The position numbers were made by a program, and so were the translations under genes. This document shows positions 1-10,738 of a DNA stretch of 64,000 bases, in pieces (the stretch's first letter is position 1; the number at the start of each line of letters is the position of its first letter). The notes under the pieces are model-generated. The model did not search any database, was not told the DNA's origin, and was given only the letters and a program-made list of their open reading frames with translations. This DNA comes from Phytophthora sp. 'mugwort' (Eukaryota > Oomycota > Peronosporomycetes > Peronosporales > Peronosporaceae), in assembly GCA_033558025.1 (NCBI GenBank), contig JAUCEF010000017.1, positions 2,294,001-2,358,000 on the forward strand, in the 5' to 3' direction.

Positions 1-390
1 GACTACAGCTGTTCGACCATGACGTCGCCGGGACATTATGGCGACCATGAAGGCCAGGGCGCCAACACTGCCACGCTAAAGTCAGCTCTATCGACGAAAA
101 GTCTCAAACGGTGTTCTCTTGTCTGGACTGAGCTACAGCTGCACCTTCCTTTTTCGTGGTGCTAAGACCCAATTGTGTCAAAGTACACCTACCTAGAGGC
201 CATTTCGACGGAAGCATTGCTCAAGTACGCCGGATCGGTCGTGCGGCAATAATTCGAGATTGACATCGGTTTGACAATCCCTGCCAAATTCAGTATCATG
301 TTCGACGGATGGATATTCAATCCGAGCACTATCTCGTCGTTTTCGCAGTTTTCGGAAACGATAAGCGAGCTGACAAGGTGTTCCTCGTTT
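1..390 (+). pseudogene. hAT transposase relic, N-terminal/central part (segment 1 of 3)
   Basis: Read with small frameshifts, this stretch encodes the front half of a hAT-family transposase. A stretch before position 180 resembles the region after a BED finger. From about 181 comes a segment reading LEAISTEALLKYAG, then IPAKFSIMFDGW, where FDGW is the conserved core found in the other hAT relics of this window. EHYLVVFAVFG and DKVFLVF follow. A stop (near 250) and a one-base frameshift (near 320) break it. The coding sense stops at 390, where a Mutator-like element begins, and resumes in frame at 3552. The N terminus lies before the window. The copy is dead. The family call rests on residue patterns and on the matching C-terminal parts at 4778-5690. 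Confidence 0.72.
382..390. repeat. Left target-site duplication of the MULE
   Basis: The 9-mer tcctcgttt directly abuts the left end of the Mutator-like element. Its partner at 3543-3551 differs at one base. The hAT reading frame runs through it (…K-V-F-L-V-F). Confidence 0.7.
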
Positions 391-408
391 TTAAAGTATA
401 GTCTCGAG

Positions 409-523
409 CACTGAGCAAATTGGCTTTCAACACTGAAAAGGAGCTCCCACACTGAGGTGTAGGGAGATCGTCAACACTGAAAGAATCGGCCGTAAACACT
501 GAGCAAACATCCTTGGGCACTGA
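409..523 (+). repeat. Left subterminal array of AACACTGA-type motifs, period about 22 bp
   Basis: The hexamer CACTGA occurs at 409, 431, 450, 475, 497 and 518. The spacings are 22, 19, 25, 22 and 21 bases, close to two turns of B-DNA, and several copies extend to AACACTGA or CACTGAGCAAA. The array lies just inside the left end of the Mutator-like element and is mirrored at the right end. In plant and fungal DNA transposons, subterminal repeats of this type are transposase-binding sites. That role here is inference. Confidence 0.7.
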
Positions 524-584
524 AATGTTGTGGCACTTGAATTGAAGCGTGCCATTAGAATATAGATTGTGCAGCATGCAAGGG

Positions 585-3120
585 TTACATGATTTCGTTA
601 ATGGTCTTGTCTAGGGCAGCGCGGAATTGACTGGATCGACACAGTCGTTGTCTGCTAGTATCGACGGCGTTTCGTATGCTCGCATGACTCTCGACTTGTT
701 GATCGATCTGTACGACGAGATGTCCCCCCACGAATTTCCCAATCGGTGTGTTCACTTGCTTCAGCAATTGCATCGGCATATGACTGGTCTTGTTGGAGAT
801 CATCACCGCATTCGATTGCACTGACTACCAAAATCGCTGGTACGGTTGGGCATCGGACAGAAGAAGGGACGGATGGGTCGAGAAGAATTGTATCAGTATC
901 AAAAACTGGTACATCATTTCGAGCTCCAGATAGTATTCCATCTATGGTGCTCTCCCCACAGACCGTGGTCATTGTTGTCGTTCCTGGAAAACCGGCTAAG
1001 GCTTCGTCGTTTAACAAACCACCAGCAGTGTTATCCTCCAGAACTTTTAACCCGACTTCCGCCTCTCGCGTGTTCGTGGTTTGTGGTGTTTTAGGGGGTC
1101 GTCTATTGGGTTGGCGCTTTGAACGCTTGTCTCGTGACACGAATGTGGACGCGGGGTGCTTTATACCCGGATAAGGGAGTCCAACAACTCTGGTGGCTTC
1201 GATGATATGTGGGCAAATGTTGTACTTCCTGTGAAAACGACATTGGCACGCTCTAGAAGTCGCACCAACGATCCATCCGTCTTCTGGCATCCCTTCCCAT
1301 TGCGTACGTAATGTGTGGTAGGAATTTTGTGCGAATGATGTCACATGTATAGGTAATGTGACATCATCCGCACAGAATTCCGAATTTGCCTTCATCTCCG
1401 CGCTCTTCTTATAGCCACGCACACGGACGGGAGGCCGGTAGATGTGTTTAATTTGCATCAGCTGATTATACATATTTCGACTCGGATAAGTACCTTTGAG
1501 CTTAGGTCTCCACGAGTCTTAATAGCATTGTAATGCGCTTTCAACCGCATAGACACTTGCGTTATACTGGCAAATTTATTGTTATCTGCCAAGATTCCGA
1601 TTCGCGCTTGGTCCAGAAGCATAAACATTTCTCTCGGCGTTGCACTTAAACCACGATTATTGACCAACTTGACCAGTCTGTGATATTGCTCGACAGGTTG
1701 TTCGTTGTAGCATATCCCGGCGTCTTGTGAAAGGCTTGCCACTTCGAGAATCGCGGGTTGTCGATCCACTGACGGTTCAGCTTCTTCATTGCTGTTTGAA
1801 ATCGAGAACACGATGTCGAAGCTGACTGCCACTCTCTTATTTTCGCGAGAACTGTGTCAAACTTACTCGTCCTCACTTCGATAGAAGTGAAGGTCATCGA
1901 AGTCTCGGAAAATCAAGTCCCTCTTAGTTTTCGACAACTTCTTCGCAGTTTTTTTCACGTGCTGGCTTACATGAAACCAGCACATGAGATTTTTGTGGAC
2001 GGCAATGCATCTGCGCACGCTTTATACTGCGCTCTGTCAGCGTCGGTCATAACAAATTGCGGCGCAAAGCCTACTGCGAAGGTTTTCATCATTACTCGCT
2101 TTACCGCTTTAGGTATGACACACCATGCAACATTTTCGGCCCGGCGTTGAGAAGCGCAGTAGTAAACCCAAGGAAAGTAATGAGCACACGAGTCCGATAT
2201 CCCGAGAATGAACACATTGTAAACGTGCTGTCGAACCATGCTGTGGGTACTGCCTACAAGGAGAATTGTACCACATTGTGGATCTTGTCGTACTGCGACG
2301 TAGGTTTCCAGAAGCGAGTAGCACGTAAGTGCCATCCGAAAAGGCTACTCGTCGGACGCCACTGCCAAGACCTGAGACGAGATCTCCGTTCTCGTATCTG
2401 GAGTCGCAGAACACAAGCAAGTCAACGCCTGTTCGATCGAGATTTGGGCATAACCTCAAACATTGATTGAGCGAGGTCTATGACCGGTTGCATTGAATCG
2501 TCTCGATGCTTTTCTCGACCGCATACCCCTGCACTTGTTTCATCTTCGGATTGGGACCTTGGAGCACATTGTTCTTCACCATGACGGCAATCTCCGTGAA
2601 CAATACGTGCGACTTTATTGACGTATTGGCCGTCAACCTTTCATTTACGTGTGCTTTCATCTCACTCGTCATTTCCAGTTCCCGAGGCGATGATGAGGCG
2701 CCATGAACTCCTGAATGTTCACAGTCCTGATATACATCGATACGAATACTTGCCTGGCAGATATTTATTTTGTACCGGCACGAACATACTCCTTTAATCT
2801 CTGCGCACCGGTCCGACTAGCACCGTGTCAATATGGTTCGCAATTTTATGCCCAGATCAGGCGAGAACGAACCCGCCTTGCATTGTATGGTCAATTGAGC
2901 AAGGCCGTGGATCATTTTTTGCTATCGCATACTTTGGTAAACTTGCGCGAATCTGGGCATGCTCACGATCTGAATAACTATCCAATAACTTCCACATCGG
3001 ACGTGGTTTACATGCCGCTCCCGCGTAATCCTCCTCACCGTCCGACTGACATGCATCGCAATCCAGTAAAACTTTGTTACTGGCGTGCTGGTGTTAATCA
3101 CAATAGAAAAAATATAGTTA
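585..3120 (-). pseudogene. MULE transposase, decayed, with SWIM zinc finger
   Basis: The N-terminal part lies to the right: around 2478-2672 the frame reads MTSEMKAHVNERL and PKMKQVQGY, like the helical region of MULE/FAR1-type transposases. The catalytic core lies at about 1970-2260, with PWVYYCASQRRAENVAW followed by FVMTDADRAQYKAC, which resembles the MULE DDE core with a T-D acidic residue. The C-terminal part (655-1473) contains a SWIM-type zinc finger reading CQCRFHRKYNICPHI (C-x-C…C-x-H) near 1240, then a basic and disordered tail. Frameshifts separate these blocks (at least three frames are used), so no intact protein can be made. Orientation is minus relative to the window. Confidence 0.68.
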
Positions 3121-3401
3121 CCTGAAATTCAGATGTCAGGGAGATACTGTCCGACGAGCTATAGTCATCGCTCACGTCGGAGTGGCTCGAATGAGTGAGG
3201 GAAGACATCACTCCCGAGATGAGAGTCGGCCCCGTAAAGCTTTCAAAAGATTCGTACGCAGCCAGCTTCGTATTATCGTATTAGTGGCGGCAAAAGACTA
3301 TAGGAAGGTGGATGACCACTAGGGAAGCCATTTTTAGCTTGCAATCGGCTCCCACGCAGTGGTTTCTTTCTTCTGGGATATTTTGAAACGGGATGCAGTT
3401 C

Positions 3402-3519
3402 GCTGTGTTGATGTACAAGTGCTTCAGTTCTAATGAACTCCCTGTCGGTGTTCAGGACTTCCAAATCAGTGTTGACGGCCATCCTAACCCTCAGTCTTGA
3501 AGGCTTGAGTTTCAGTGTT
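3402..3519 (-). repeat. Right subterminal array, inverted TCAGTGTT motifs
   Basis: Copies or near-copies of TCAGTGTT, the reverse complement of the left motif, begin at about 3402 (GCTGTGTT), 3424 (TCAGTTCT), 3445 (TCGGTGTT), 3467 (TCAGTGTT), 3491 (TCAGTCTT) and 3512 (TCAGTGTT). Spacings are 21-24 bases. Number, spacing and orientation mirror the left array. Confidence 0.68.
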
Positions 3520-3542
3520 GAACACTAAAACTACACCTAGAC

Positions 3543-3551
3543 TCCTCGCTT
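3543..3551. repeat. Right target-site duplication of the MULE
   Basis: tcctcgctt, 8 of 9 identical to 382-390. The interrupted hAT coding sequence resumes immediately after it. Confidence 0.68.
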
Positions 3552-3687
3552 TTGCACCTATGATTGACGACGATGTAATCGGCCACTAGTCGGCTAGTCA
3601 CGCCAAGTTGTTTGAAGGGACCTCCCTCTTACGACCGCGCCATTGCCGATGCCGTCTATCTCGTTGACGGCAACTGTGTCGTCAATA
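3552..3687 (+). pseudogene. hAT transposase relic, central part (segment 2 of 3)
   Basis: This continues the hAT frame broken at 390: A-P-M-I-D-D-D, then SHAKLFEG, then after a frameshift YDRAIADAVYLVDGNC. The last block is the conserved hAT stretch around the second acidic region (family pattern V-D-N-C). An internal TAG and a one-base shift are present. It ends at TA 3686-3687, the insertion point of a second transposon, and resumes in frame at 4780. Confidence 0.7.
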
Positions 3688-4777
3688 GATAACTAAATCT
3701 GTTTTCATGGCTTTAATATGAATAACTAATCTTCCAAGAGAGGGGTACATAAACCTCGTGAATGAATCTGAAACTGATCTATTATCGAGGAAAACGGCAA
3801 TTCATCTATCTACCTCGTCCAATAGTCAGAAATACAGGTTCACATCCGTTTGATCAACTCAACAGATTAGGACTACCAAGTACAGCGTAGATGCCTAGTA
3901 AAAGTGGCATTGGCCCTCAATGACATTACCGGTGTCACCCTCTTGTGTCGGCTTTAACTTATTTATAAGATTAAGAGTTTCAATTGAGCGAGACGGACGC
4001 TATTATTAAGGCGGCCGAGGTTAAGGCCCTCCCGCCGTGAAGACCCACTGGAGGAGGAGCAGGAGGTGGATACGGCCGTGGGGGACATTGCGCAGTCTAT
4101 CAAGAATATGCTGGTTCTGGGACAGGGCCTGGACGACCAGGTGTACAAGGCATGCTATTCATTTTTACCGTTATACGAATTTATTATGTAGACTAAGCGT
4201 GAAACCATTCACATTACCCCTGATTAATATGTTTCTAGCTACAGCGGCTTGTTTCAGTTTCCGGAACGGTGGACGACAGTGCTGCTGAGGACAGCGTGGG
4301 GGTCATGTACAAAGCGCCGCATAATATGCTCATGCGTATCGTCCCTTTCATGGTGGTAAACTCCATGGGCCCACTGTATCCGCGATAGCCGACACAAAAC
4401 CCAGGAGTTGCTAATCAGCTTCGCATCCTCATGTACATAGGTCTGGTTAGGCGCCGAGAGAGAGCTGTTGGCCTGAAGTTGCACCGCATAGTAACATTAA
4501 ATAAGGTTATATGTCTATATTTTTAATTAAAACGTAATAACGTTCGGTAAAAACTGTCTGCCACGGCAAAAGCTCGGCGATTCACTGTTTGATCTGTTAA
4601 TCAATTTATAATGGTTCTCCTTGAAATGCGCGGATCGTCAGCACATCATATAAAAGCTGCTAATTAAGAGATATCTCGGTCTTTTCGCAGATTTTTTCAA
4701 TCGAAAGGCGTTTGTCCGTCTTTATTTCTGTGACAACAAATCAGATGACTTATGAGTTCCAAACTGATTTTGTTATC
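3688..4777. mobile_element. 1.09-kb TA-flanked non-autonomous DNA transposon carrying gene fragments
   Basis: The ends are inverted repeats. The left end reads GATAACTAAATCTGTTT (3688-3704). The right end, reverse-complemented, reads GATAACAAAATCAGTTT (4761-4777), 15 of 17 identical. The flanks are TA on both sides (3686-3687 and 4778-4779), as expected for a Tc1/mariner or pogo-type insertion. Element plus one TA is 1,092 bases (a multiple of three), and removing it restores an open hAT frame (…N-C-V-V-N-N…L-V-V-I-P-F-V-G…). No transposase is seen inside. The internal sequence holds exon-like pieces unrelated to any transposase I recognise. This makes it a pack-type or gene-capturing candidate. 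Confidence 0.7.
3985..4480 (+). pseudogene. Captured gene fragments inside the TA-flanked element
   Basis: At about 3990-4030 the frame reads DAIIKAAEVKALPP. After a one-base shift, 4037-4150 reads EDPLEEEQEVDTAVGDIAQ and then KNMLVLGQGLDDQVYK, an acidic amphipathic segment. After about 90 AT-rich bases ending in a good 3' splice signal (gtttctag at about 4240), a second open segment reads LQRLVSVSGTVDD and then MYKAPHNMLMRIVPFMVV to a stop near 4388. The break between them starts with GC rather than GT, so a GC-AG intron or a mutated donor is possible. I do not recognise the parent gene. Confidence 0.45.
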
Positions 4778-5690
4778 TAATATCAAGTTAACGAGCCTAG
4801 TGGTGATTCCTTTCGTCGGTCTCGTGTCGCGCCGCCTCAATCTCGCTGCTCAGAAGTTCATGGCCGACCTTGACTCCTTGCTGGCAAGATCCAGCATCTG
4901 ATGCGTAAGTTACGCAACCTCAACCATTCGACGAAAATTCGGTAGGTTTATGTGCTCTGATTGGCTCCTAGGATCGTATTGTAAGAAATATCTAAATCAG
5001 ATGCTGTATTTTGTAGAAAAAAACACAATTTGAAACCCGTGGTGAGCCAAAATCCGCGTTGGGACTCGACATACATGATGGTAAAGTGATTTGTCATTAA
5101 AGACTTCAGCCGATACGTCCGATGAAGGGCTGGCTGAGCTGATGCCCACGCGCCGCGAAGTGAATAAGCTGCGAGCGAACTGCGCATCTTTAAAAGAAAA
5201 CGGCGTCGAAGAAGCTCCAGAGCGACCAAAATGTCGCGCTGCTTGACATGCGATATATTTTCGACGGTTTGATCGAGCGATATCCTTCGGTTGCACAGTA
5301 CTTGCAGACGGATGCGCCTATTATCAATAGTCCCGCGTTTGAAGTCACTTGCATGAAAGTTTGTCGGGGAAGGACACATAGCTGCCACCTGAACAGCTGG
5401 GCTGCTAAAGCCATTTGCCGCGCAAGGCACAGGTCGCACCATGAACGACTCGGAGGGGGATGACGATCGCGTTTGCTTTGCAGGGCGCTCATTGAGAGCG
5501 CGCAAGAAGCAGCGCATTGCAGCTCAAGTGTACGGCGGGGTGAGGTTAATCCGCCGATATCGAAGCCGTCGAGCGGCTGTTTAGAGAGGATAGCCGTGTG
5601 CTGTCACTGCACATTCGACTGGAAATGCTGTTGTTTCTCAAAGCAACAGCCGTTTCATGAGAGCTGCGACGGTATGAAAGGTTTCCAATG
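4778..5690 (+). pseudogene. hAT transposase relic, C-terminal part (segment 3 of 3)
   Basis: After the TA element the hAT frame continues with VVIPFVGLVSRRLNLAAQKF (the hAT region after the second acidic residue). It continues near 5100-5300 with ELMPTRREVNKLR and LDMRYIFDGLIERYPSVAQY. Near 5440-5660 it reads MNDSEGDDDRVCFAGRSLR and PISKPSSGCLE, then HIRLEMLLFLKAT in another frame. The last part corresponds to the hAT dimerisation region (family pattern IS-N-x-V-E-R-x-F…LFLK-x-N). Frameshifts and a large AT-rich gap near 4930-5090 show it is dead. Confidence 0.68.
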
Positions 5691-8185
5691 CTTAACTTTG
5701 TGGGCTTGTCCTAACAAACCGATTGCCATATTGTGTTATAATTGTTGGAATATACTGATTAACTTTATTTTGTCTTAGTCTGCAAAGCCGCGGAATAGCA
5801 TATTTCGGTGGTGGCCTGAAGTGGTATTACAGACCATTGTCGGAGAGGCTGGCTGGACGCTTCGTTTTGAGTGCTTGCACACGGCATCGAACTTTTGGGT
5901 CGCTCCAACATCCCCCAATGAGTCGAGAAATCACAGAGGTACTGCCATGTCGAGAGGAGGTTAAGCTGTCATAACCTTTTTACTACCGGGAATACTCGGT
6001 CGATGTTTTGGGGAGGTCGTATTTTTAGTTTTAGTTTGGTAAGCGACCTTCCATGTGAATTATGAATAATCCTATGGAGCCTCAGTGTAGTACGCAGACC
6101 TATAAATGTTATGCCTGTCTTCCGCGAAGCTATGCACTTCGGCCTTGTCTTCGATCTTGCGTGTGGTGGGATGACTTAGATCCGATACAGCGGGTCCTCT
6201 CGGGAGGTCCTCGCTCTCACGATTTGGGTCTCGCGCCAAGGCTGTATGCATCTTGACTGTCGTGTCTCATCTCGGAGGAGGAGAAACCATGAGCAGAGAG
6301 GAATCCCAGATCCTCCCTGTTGGTGCTTGAACGGAGCGCCAGGGGCTCACCTGGCCCAAGCGTCGTGATATACGTTATAAATATTCTTGAACACGTGGAG
6401 GTCATCAAGCCCTCCGTACTTCATTATTGAGCTGGGTGAGCGCTAGAGTTCCCTAGGCCCTGTCGCCTTGGTCCGTTATCGGTTTTGTGTACTTCGAGGG
6501 GTCCCATGTCCTCGTTGACTTGGCAATGCAATCGGTTTGCGCGCGATTGAGTCTGTCATGTCCGCCGCAGCTTGATGGTACATATATGTCATGTGGCGTA
6601 TTTGGGGTTGCGATCTTGGGTTATTTGTGAGGATCCGTGCCAATATCCCTCACTGACGATCCTTCTCACGGGGTTACTAGACTTGTGCAGGCAATCCGAA
6701 CCTTTCAGAGGAGACGAGATTTTCAAGTTATAAATCCGCTAAACAGAGGTTTTCATCACTCCGGGAGTGGCGGCACTTGTTCGAGACGATGTGACATTTT
6801 TAGAAACCCGCAAGCTCTGGCGGCTTTGCACCCATTAAAACGGAACCGTTCTCAATACCGGGAGGGTTGAAATCATACGCAGCTAGTCCTCCAGCAAATT
6901 GCGAAGGACTTTGACCTTGTAGTGCATTCCTTGGCAGTGATGGGAACGGCACGGCCGCTGAGCCCTCGGGAGCCTTGGTAGGTGGTTGGCGTGAACGCCC
7001 CGAGGGTTACAAGACCCGCGAAGGGTCCTCCAAATCTTAGATACAGATGTAGGTCAACAGGCCCCACATGCCGCAGCGCAGTTGATCGCGGCCTTGGTGG
7101 CAGACAGCATGGCACACAGAAATACCCCGTCTCGCATTCCCGGTCCGCGCTGGAGGGAGATGATTTCGTCCAAGAAGAGAGAGATTTCTAAGAGGCGCTG
7201 GGGATTTTCCCAAAACCACTTGAGCCCGAGGGCGCGAAAAGCGAAGTCCTTAAGGGGTAGAGCGTGATATTCGGGTCTGGGACTTTCTGATTTTCGGTTA
7301 TATGAAAAATCGGTCTAAACGGTCAGAAGGTCAGGGTTGCGTGCGACACACACTCACGTGATACTAAAAAAAAGTAGCTAGAACACAGTTGCAGTCTCGT
7401 GTCGAGAAGAAGCGAGGTGTTTTCGTTAACAAACCCCTATGCAGCTCGTCGCAACCGGTTATATTCATTGCGGCCTTAACGGTCCCCGAGCTTGCAATTT
7501 CCAACCTTTCTTCCCTTCATCAAATCAACCCACCACAACAATGGCTTTCGCCGACCCTGAACCAACTGATCCAGTGCTGGCAAGCAGAATACGAAGCCAA
7601 GTCAACATCAACTTCGCGACCTCTTCATGCATATCATCAACCTTCAGCGTTGACTACGCAACCTGATACAGTGCGCTGCTACTGATCGTAGCAGATGCTA
7701 TGCAACAATAGTAAACCTGGTTGGCTACCGGTATACCTGTGCATGGTTGTCAAACACGTACCGATGTAGCTACTACTGTGGTAGGCGACGCGGTGGCAAG
7801 GGGTGGAGCTACTTGCTGCCTCATGAAATACAGTAATTTCATGGCGCAAACCTGTCGAACGGATCGGCTTCTCGCTCGTGACGAGTCAATATCATACCCG
7901 ACAAGCAGGATGCCGGAACGAGCTAGATCGCAACGAGATTTCGCTGTGCGCATCTACAGTTTGTGCGCGGATTGTCGAGGTTCTATAGAGGAGACCAGCC
8001 GCAAGCCATCGCAGGATTATCGCATGAGCAAGTAGTCATCCGCTTATCAGGCCTCGAAAAATACAGTAAATAACGGAACTGGAGGTAAACGCTGAGCAGT
8101 AGTAACAACTGCAATAGCAGACGAGGTCAATAATCAACGATTGGATCAATATCAATATATTGCTGTCGGCACATGAACATGCCAC
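5691..8185. other. No recognisable gene; possible LTR-retrotransposon debris
   Basis: No open frame here shows a known domain. A short coding-like stretch at about 7040-7267 (+) reads HAAAQLIAALVADSMAH and then a very basic tail (MISSKKREISKRRWGFSQ), possibly a gag or capsid-like relic. The stretch 7380-7560, with its direct passage into a small frame starting MAFADPEPTDPVLAS (7541), looks like the end of an LTR plus leader, but I could not pair it with a second LTR. The remainder is short random frames. Confidence 0.3.
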
Positions 8186-9710
8186 CTACTCGTCTTGCTC
8201 AATGAGCGACGACACGTTCCACATTTCGCGGTTGACGTGCAAGAAGGCGATCATTTCGAAGTTCGCCGGCAGAATGCAGCTGCGCTGCGCGGTCATGATC
8301 AGCTTGCAGGTCAAGAACAGCCGCTCGACCGTGTTCGAGATCGGCGGCACCAGCTTCGCCAGCGCCCTGTAACGGACGATGGTGCGCGTCGACATGAGGC
8401 GCTTTTTTCCGTCGCGCAAGATGGCGGCCGCGTAGTCGCAGCGTGGCTGCTTCTTCCGCTTGGCGGCCATTTGGTGGCCGCCACCGCCTTCTTCGTCGTC
8501 CTTGCTGTCGCTGGCCGCCTCAAAGCACTTGACCGCGCGTGCTTCGGCGGCCGTCAGGGTGTCGCCGTTACCGACCTTCACGAGCGCAGACTCGAAGACA
8601 GGAGAGTGGGCTATCTTTGCGGATGCGCAGAGATTCTCCGCCATGATCGGGTAGCCCGCCACCACGCTGTCAAACGGAACCCGCACATCAGCGACTGTGA
8701 TGCGCTGGTGCGGAAGCGCCGTGCACAGCGTATCCAGTTTTTCGAGGTCGGCAAGCAGCGCGATCAATTTTTTGTGGGACACACTACTCCGGACATAGTC
8801 GTCCACAGCCTCGACCTGACGAATAGCATCACGAATGCTGGCGTAGCGGGAAACCATAGCGTAGGTTGACGGCGATCGGGTGGTATTCCGTTTGACAGGT
8901 TGGAGATCCGTGAACTTAGCGAAGGTGACGGCGTTGTTGCAGTGACGCAACTGGATTATCAGGTAGTTGGAGCGGCAAGATCGGGCTCGTAGTCGGCGAG
9001 GAAGCGTCTGACCGCCATGTTGAACCTGTGGCTGGCGAGCCAACCAGAGGAACGCCGAGGAGAGTGGCAAACTTCTGGTTGTGCTGCAGTTGTCGACCAC
9101 GATGAACGCCACCATGTCAGTGATCTTGTTGTAGAGGTCGAGCACCGACCGGATCATCGTGATATGCGCCTCGGCGGTCTGGCTGCCTTCCTCAAGAGGA
9201 GACAGAGAGAGCGGTCGTTCGCGCCGAGTCCCCATCACCTCGTAGACACCGTAGAGCCCGACATAGTGCATAGAGCGGTGTGACCAGCCGTCATACATCA
9301 GACCAAACGGGGTGCCCATCTCTCGGTCGACGACTACTCCCACGTTCTTCCCCACCGTATGCATGCACTGCTTCAAGGCCTTGGAGGAGATGGGCGGCCA
9401 CTTGCTCATCGAATGCGTACCGCATTGTCGACCTAGTCGGTCGGCAGGTTGCACTCGACGACCCACCGCAGCCACTGGAAGCGGTGGTTCGTCTTCTGTG
9501 AAACGAAGCCGAAGCTCTCGAGCCTGCCGCCACCAGCCGCAGCCGCGTACATCTCCTGTACAAAGGATACTTGGTGGTGATGTGGGACATCAAGTTGGAG
9601 TAGCCGCTGCCGATCTGCTGTTTCCTTGTGGTGCCGCACTACTTGCACACGTAGCTGCCTGAGCCGAGGTCGTCGTAGAAGAATGCGCAGATTTCTTTGC
9701 TGTTGACCAT
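8186..9710 (-). pseudogene. hAT transposase with BED zinc finger, one stop and frameshifts
   Basis: Starting at 9710 on the minus strand the frame reads MVNSKEICAFF and YVCK-stop-CG, then GYSNLMSHI. This is a BED-type finger whose C-x2-C is interrupted by a TAG. After a shift the frame continues with SKWPPISSKALKQCMHTVG, then GLMYDGWSHRSMHYVGLYG (hAT core), FIVVDNCST (second acidic block), a frameshifted middle, and an intact C-terminal half ending VPPISNTVERLFLTCKLIM and FEMIAFLHVNREMW, the hAT dimerisation domain. The longest open piece is 429 codons (8186-9475). GC content is higher than in the neighbouring relics, so this may be a younger or different subfamily from the 1-5690 copy. Confidence 0.78.
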
Positions 9711-10738
9711 CTTGGGTATTCAAAAAAAGTGCTTTCGCATGAACGGATGCGCTGCAGAAGCTCATGAAATGGGTGGTTAAGCAGTGCAAGCGGACCACCA
9801 GTGAAATGGCCTATAACATATTATATTACATATTATTGGACCAATGTAAGTTGTACTGATTTAGCGTAACACCCAGTAATAAATAATTGAACTGTGATAA
9901 TGCAATGATTACCGCGCGGATATTATTTTTTCAGGGCCTGCCGCTTATACCGATTGCGGGGCCGTCATTTCGGGGGCAACATCCACGGCCGTATTCGGGC
10001 TCCCTTTTTCTCGAGTTCGAGATCACCCACTCAACGTTTTTCAGTTCCATTATATTAGGGATCTTAATGACAGCAATAGCCCTAGCAGGGTCATTGGCTG
10101 GGCGCATCCCGAGGTGATAGCGCTGTTGAAGAATACCGGCAATTTAATTGTTATTGACGATACTTTCAGATGTGTCCCCCACGGCTCTCAACAACGTCTC
10201 GCGCTAATGATTTACGACCGCTCGACCGGATACTATTACTTGGTGTACTACGGGCTTACGTCGCAGCGCACTATTTGACATTACTTATGGCTTTCATCAC
10301 TTCAGAATGATGTGATAGACCAACGGCTTGGTCCCGCCTAGAAAGTTTGCGACTTTGAGCGCACCCTTCTTAATGCAGTTGGTGTGGTGTTCCGGGAAAG
10401 TAGCACAGTGCAGAGAGATGACCTGGATGAGCTTCTATCTATCAGGATAAACCAAAATAGGAGGTTTCCACAAGCACGCTTGAGTTGCCTGAACGCTACC
10501 TCGAATCCCCACTCCACAGGAACGGAATATCTATCATTCTTAACCATTTCATGGGAGCTGAAACCAAAGCGTACCCACGCGATATGCCACGGTACCACTA
10601 TGAGCAAGATTACAGGGCAGCATACACGCAATGCATGCGTGTCATCAACGCAGCGACTTGCAGGGTGTAATGGTGTGTGTTCCTGATGGATGGCCCATCA
10701 CCAGTTGGTGTAGCACACAATATGGGACGCCCAAACAC
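9711..10738. other. No gene seen
   Basis: AT-rich sequence without an open frame that shows a domain, and no splice-linked series. The frames at 10338-10686 overlap on both strands with no family signal. Confidence 0.4.

Larger units (their letters stand above)
391..3542 (-). mobile_element. Mutator-like (MULE) DNA transposon inserted in a hAT relic
   Basis: The element is bounded by a 9-bp target duplication (tcctcgttt at 382-390, tcctcgctt at 3543-3551, 8 of 9 identical). This length is typical of Mutator-like elements. It contains a decayed transposase on the minus strand and mirrored arrays of short repeats near both ends (409-523 and 3402-3519). The outermost bases are only weakly inverted (about 7 of 10 around GTATAGT against GTGTAGT). 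Removing the element plus one duplication restores the flanking hAT reading frame, which fixes the boundaries well. It is non-functional because the transposase carries several stops and frameshifts. Confidence 0.75.

Noticed and set aside
5800..7260. rRNA or structural RNA
   Set aside because: The G/C-rich, stop-rich stretch has no recognisable rRNA core sequence.
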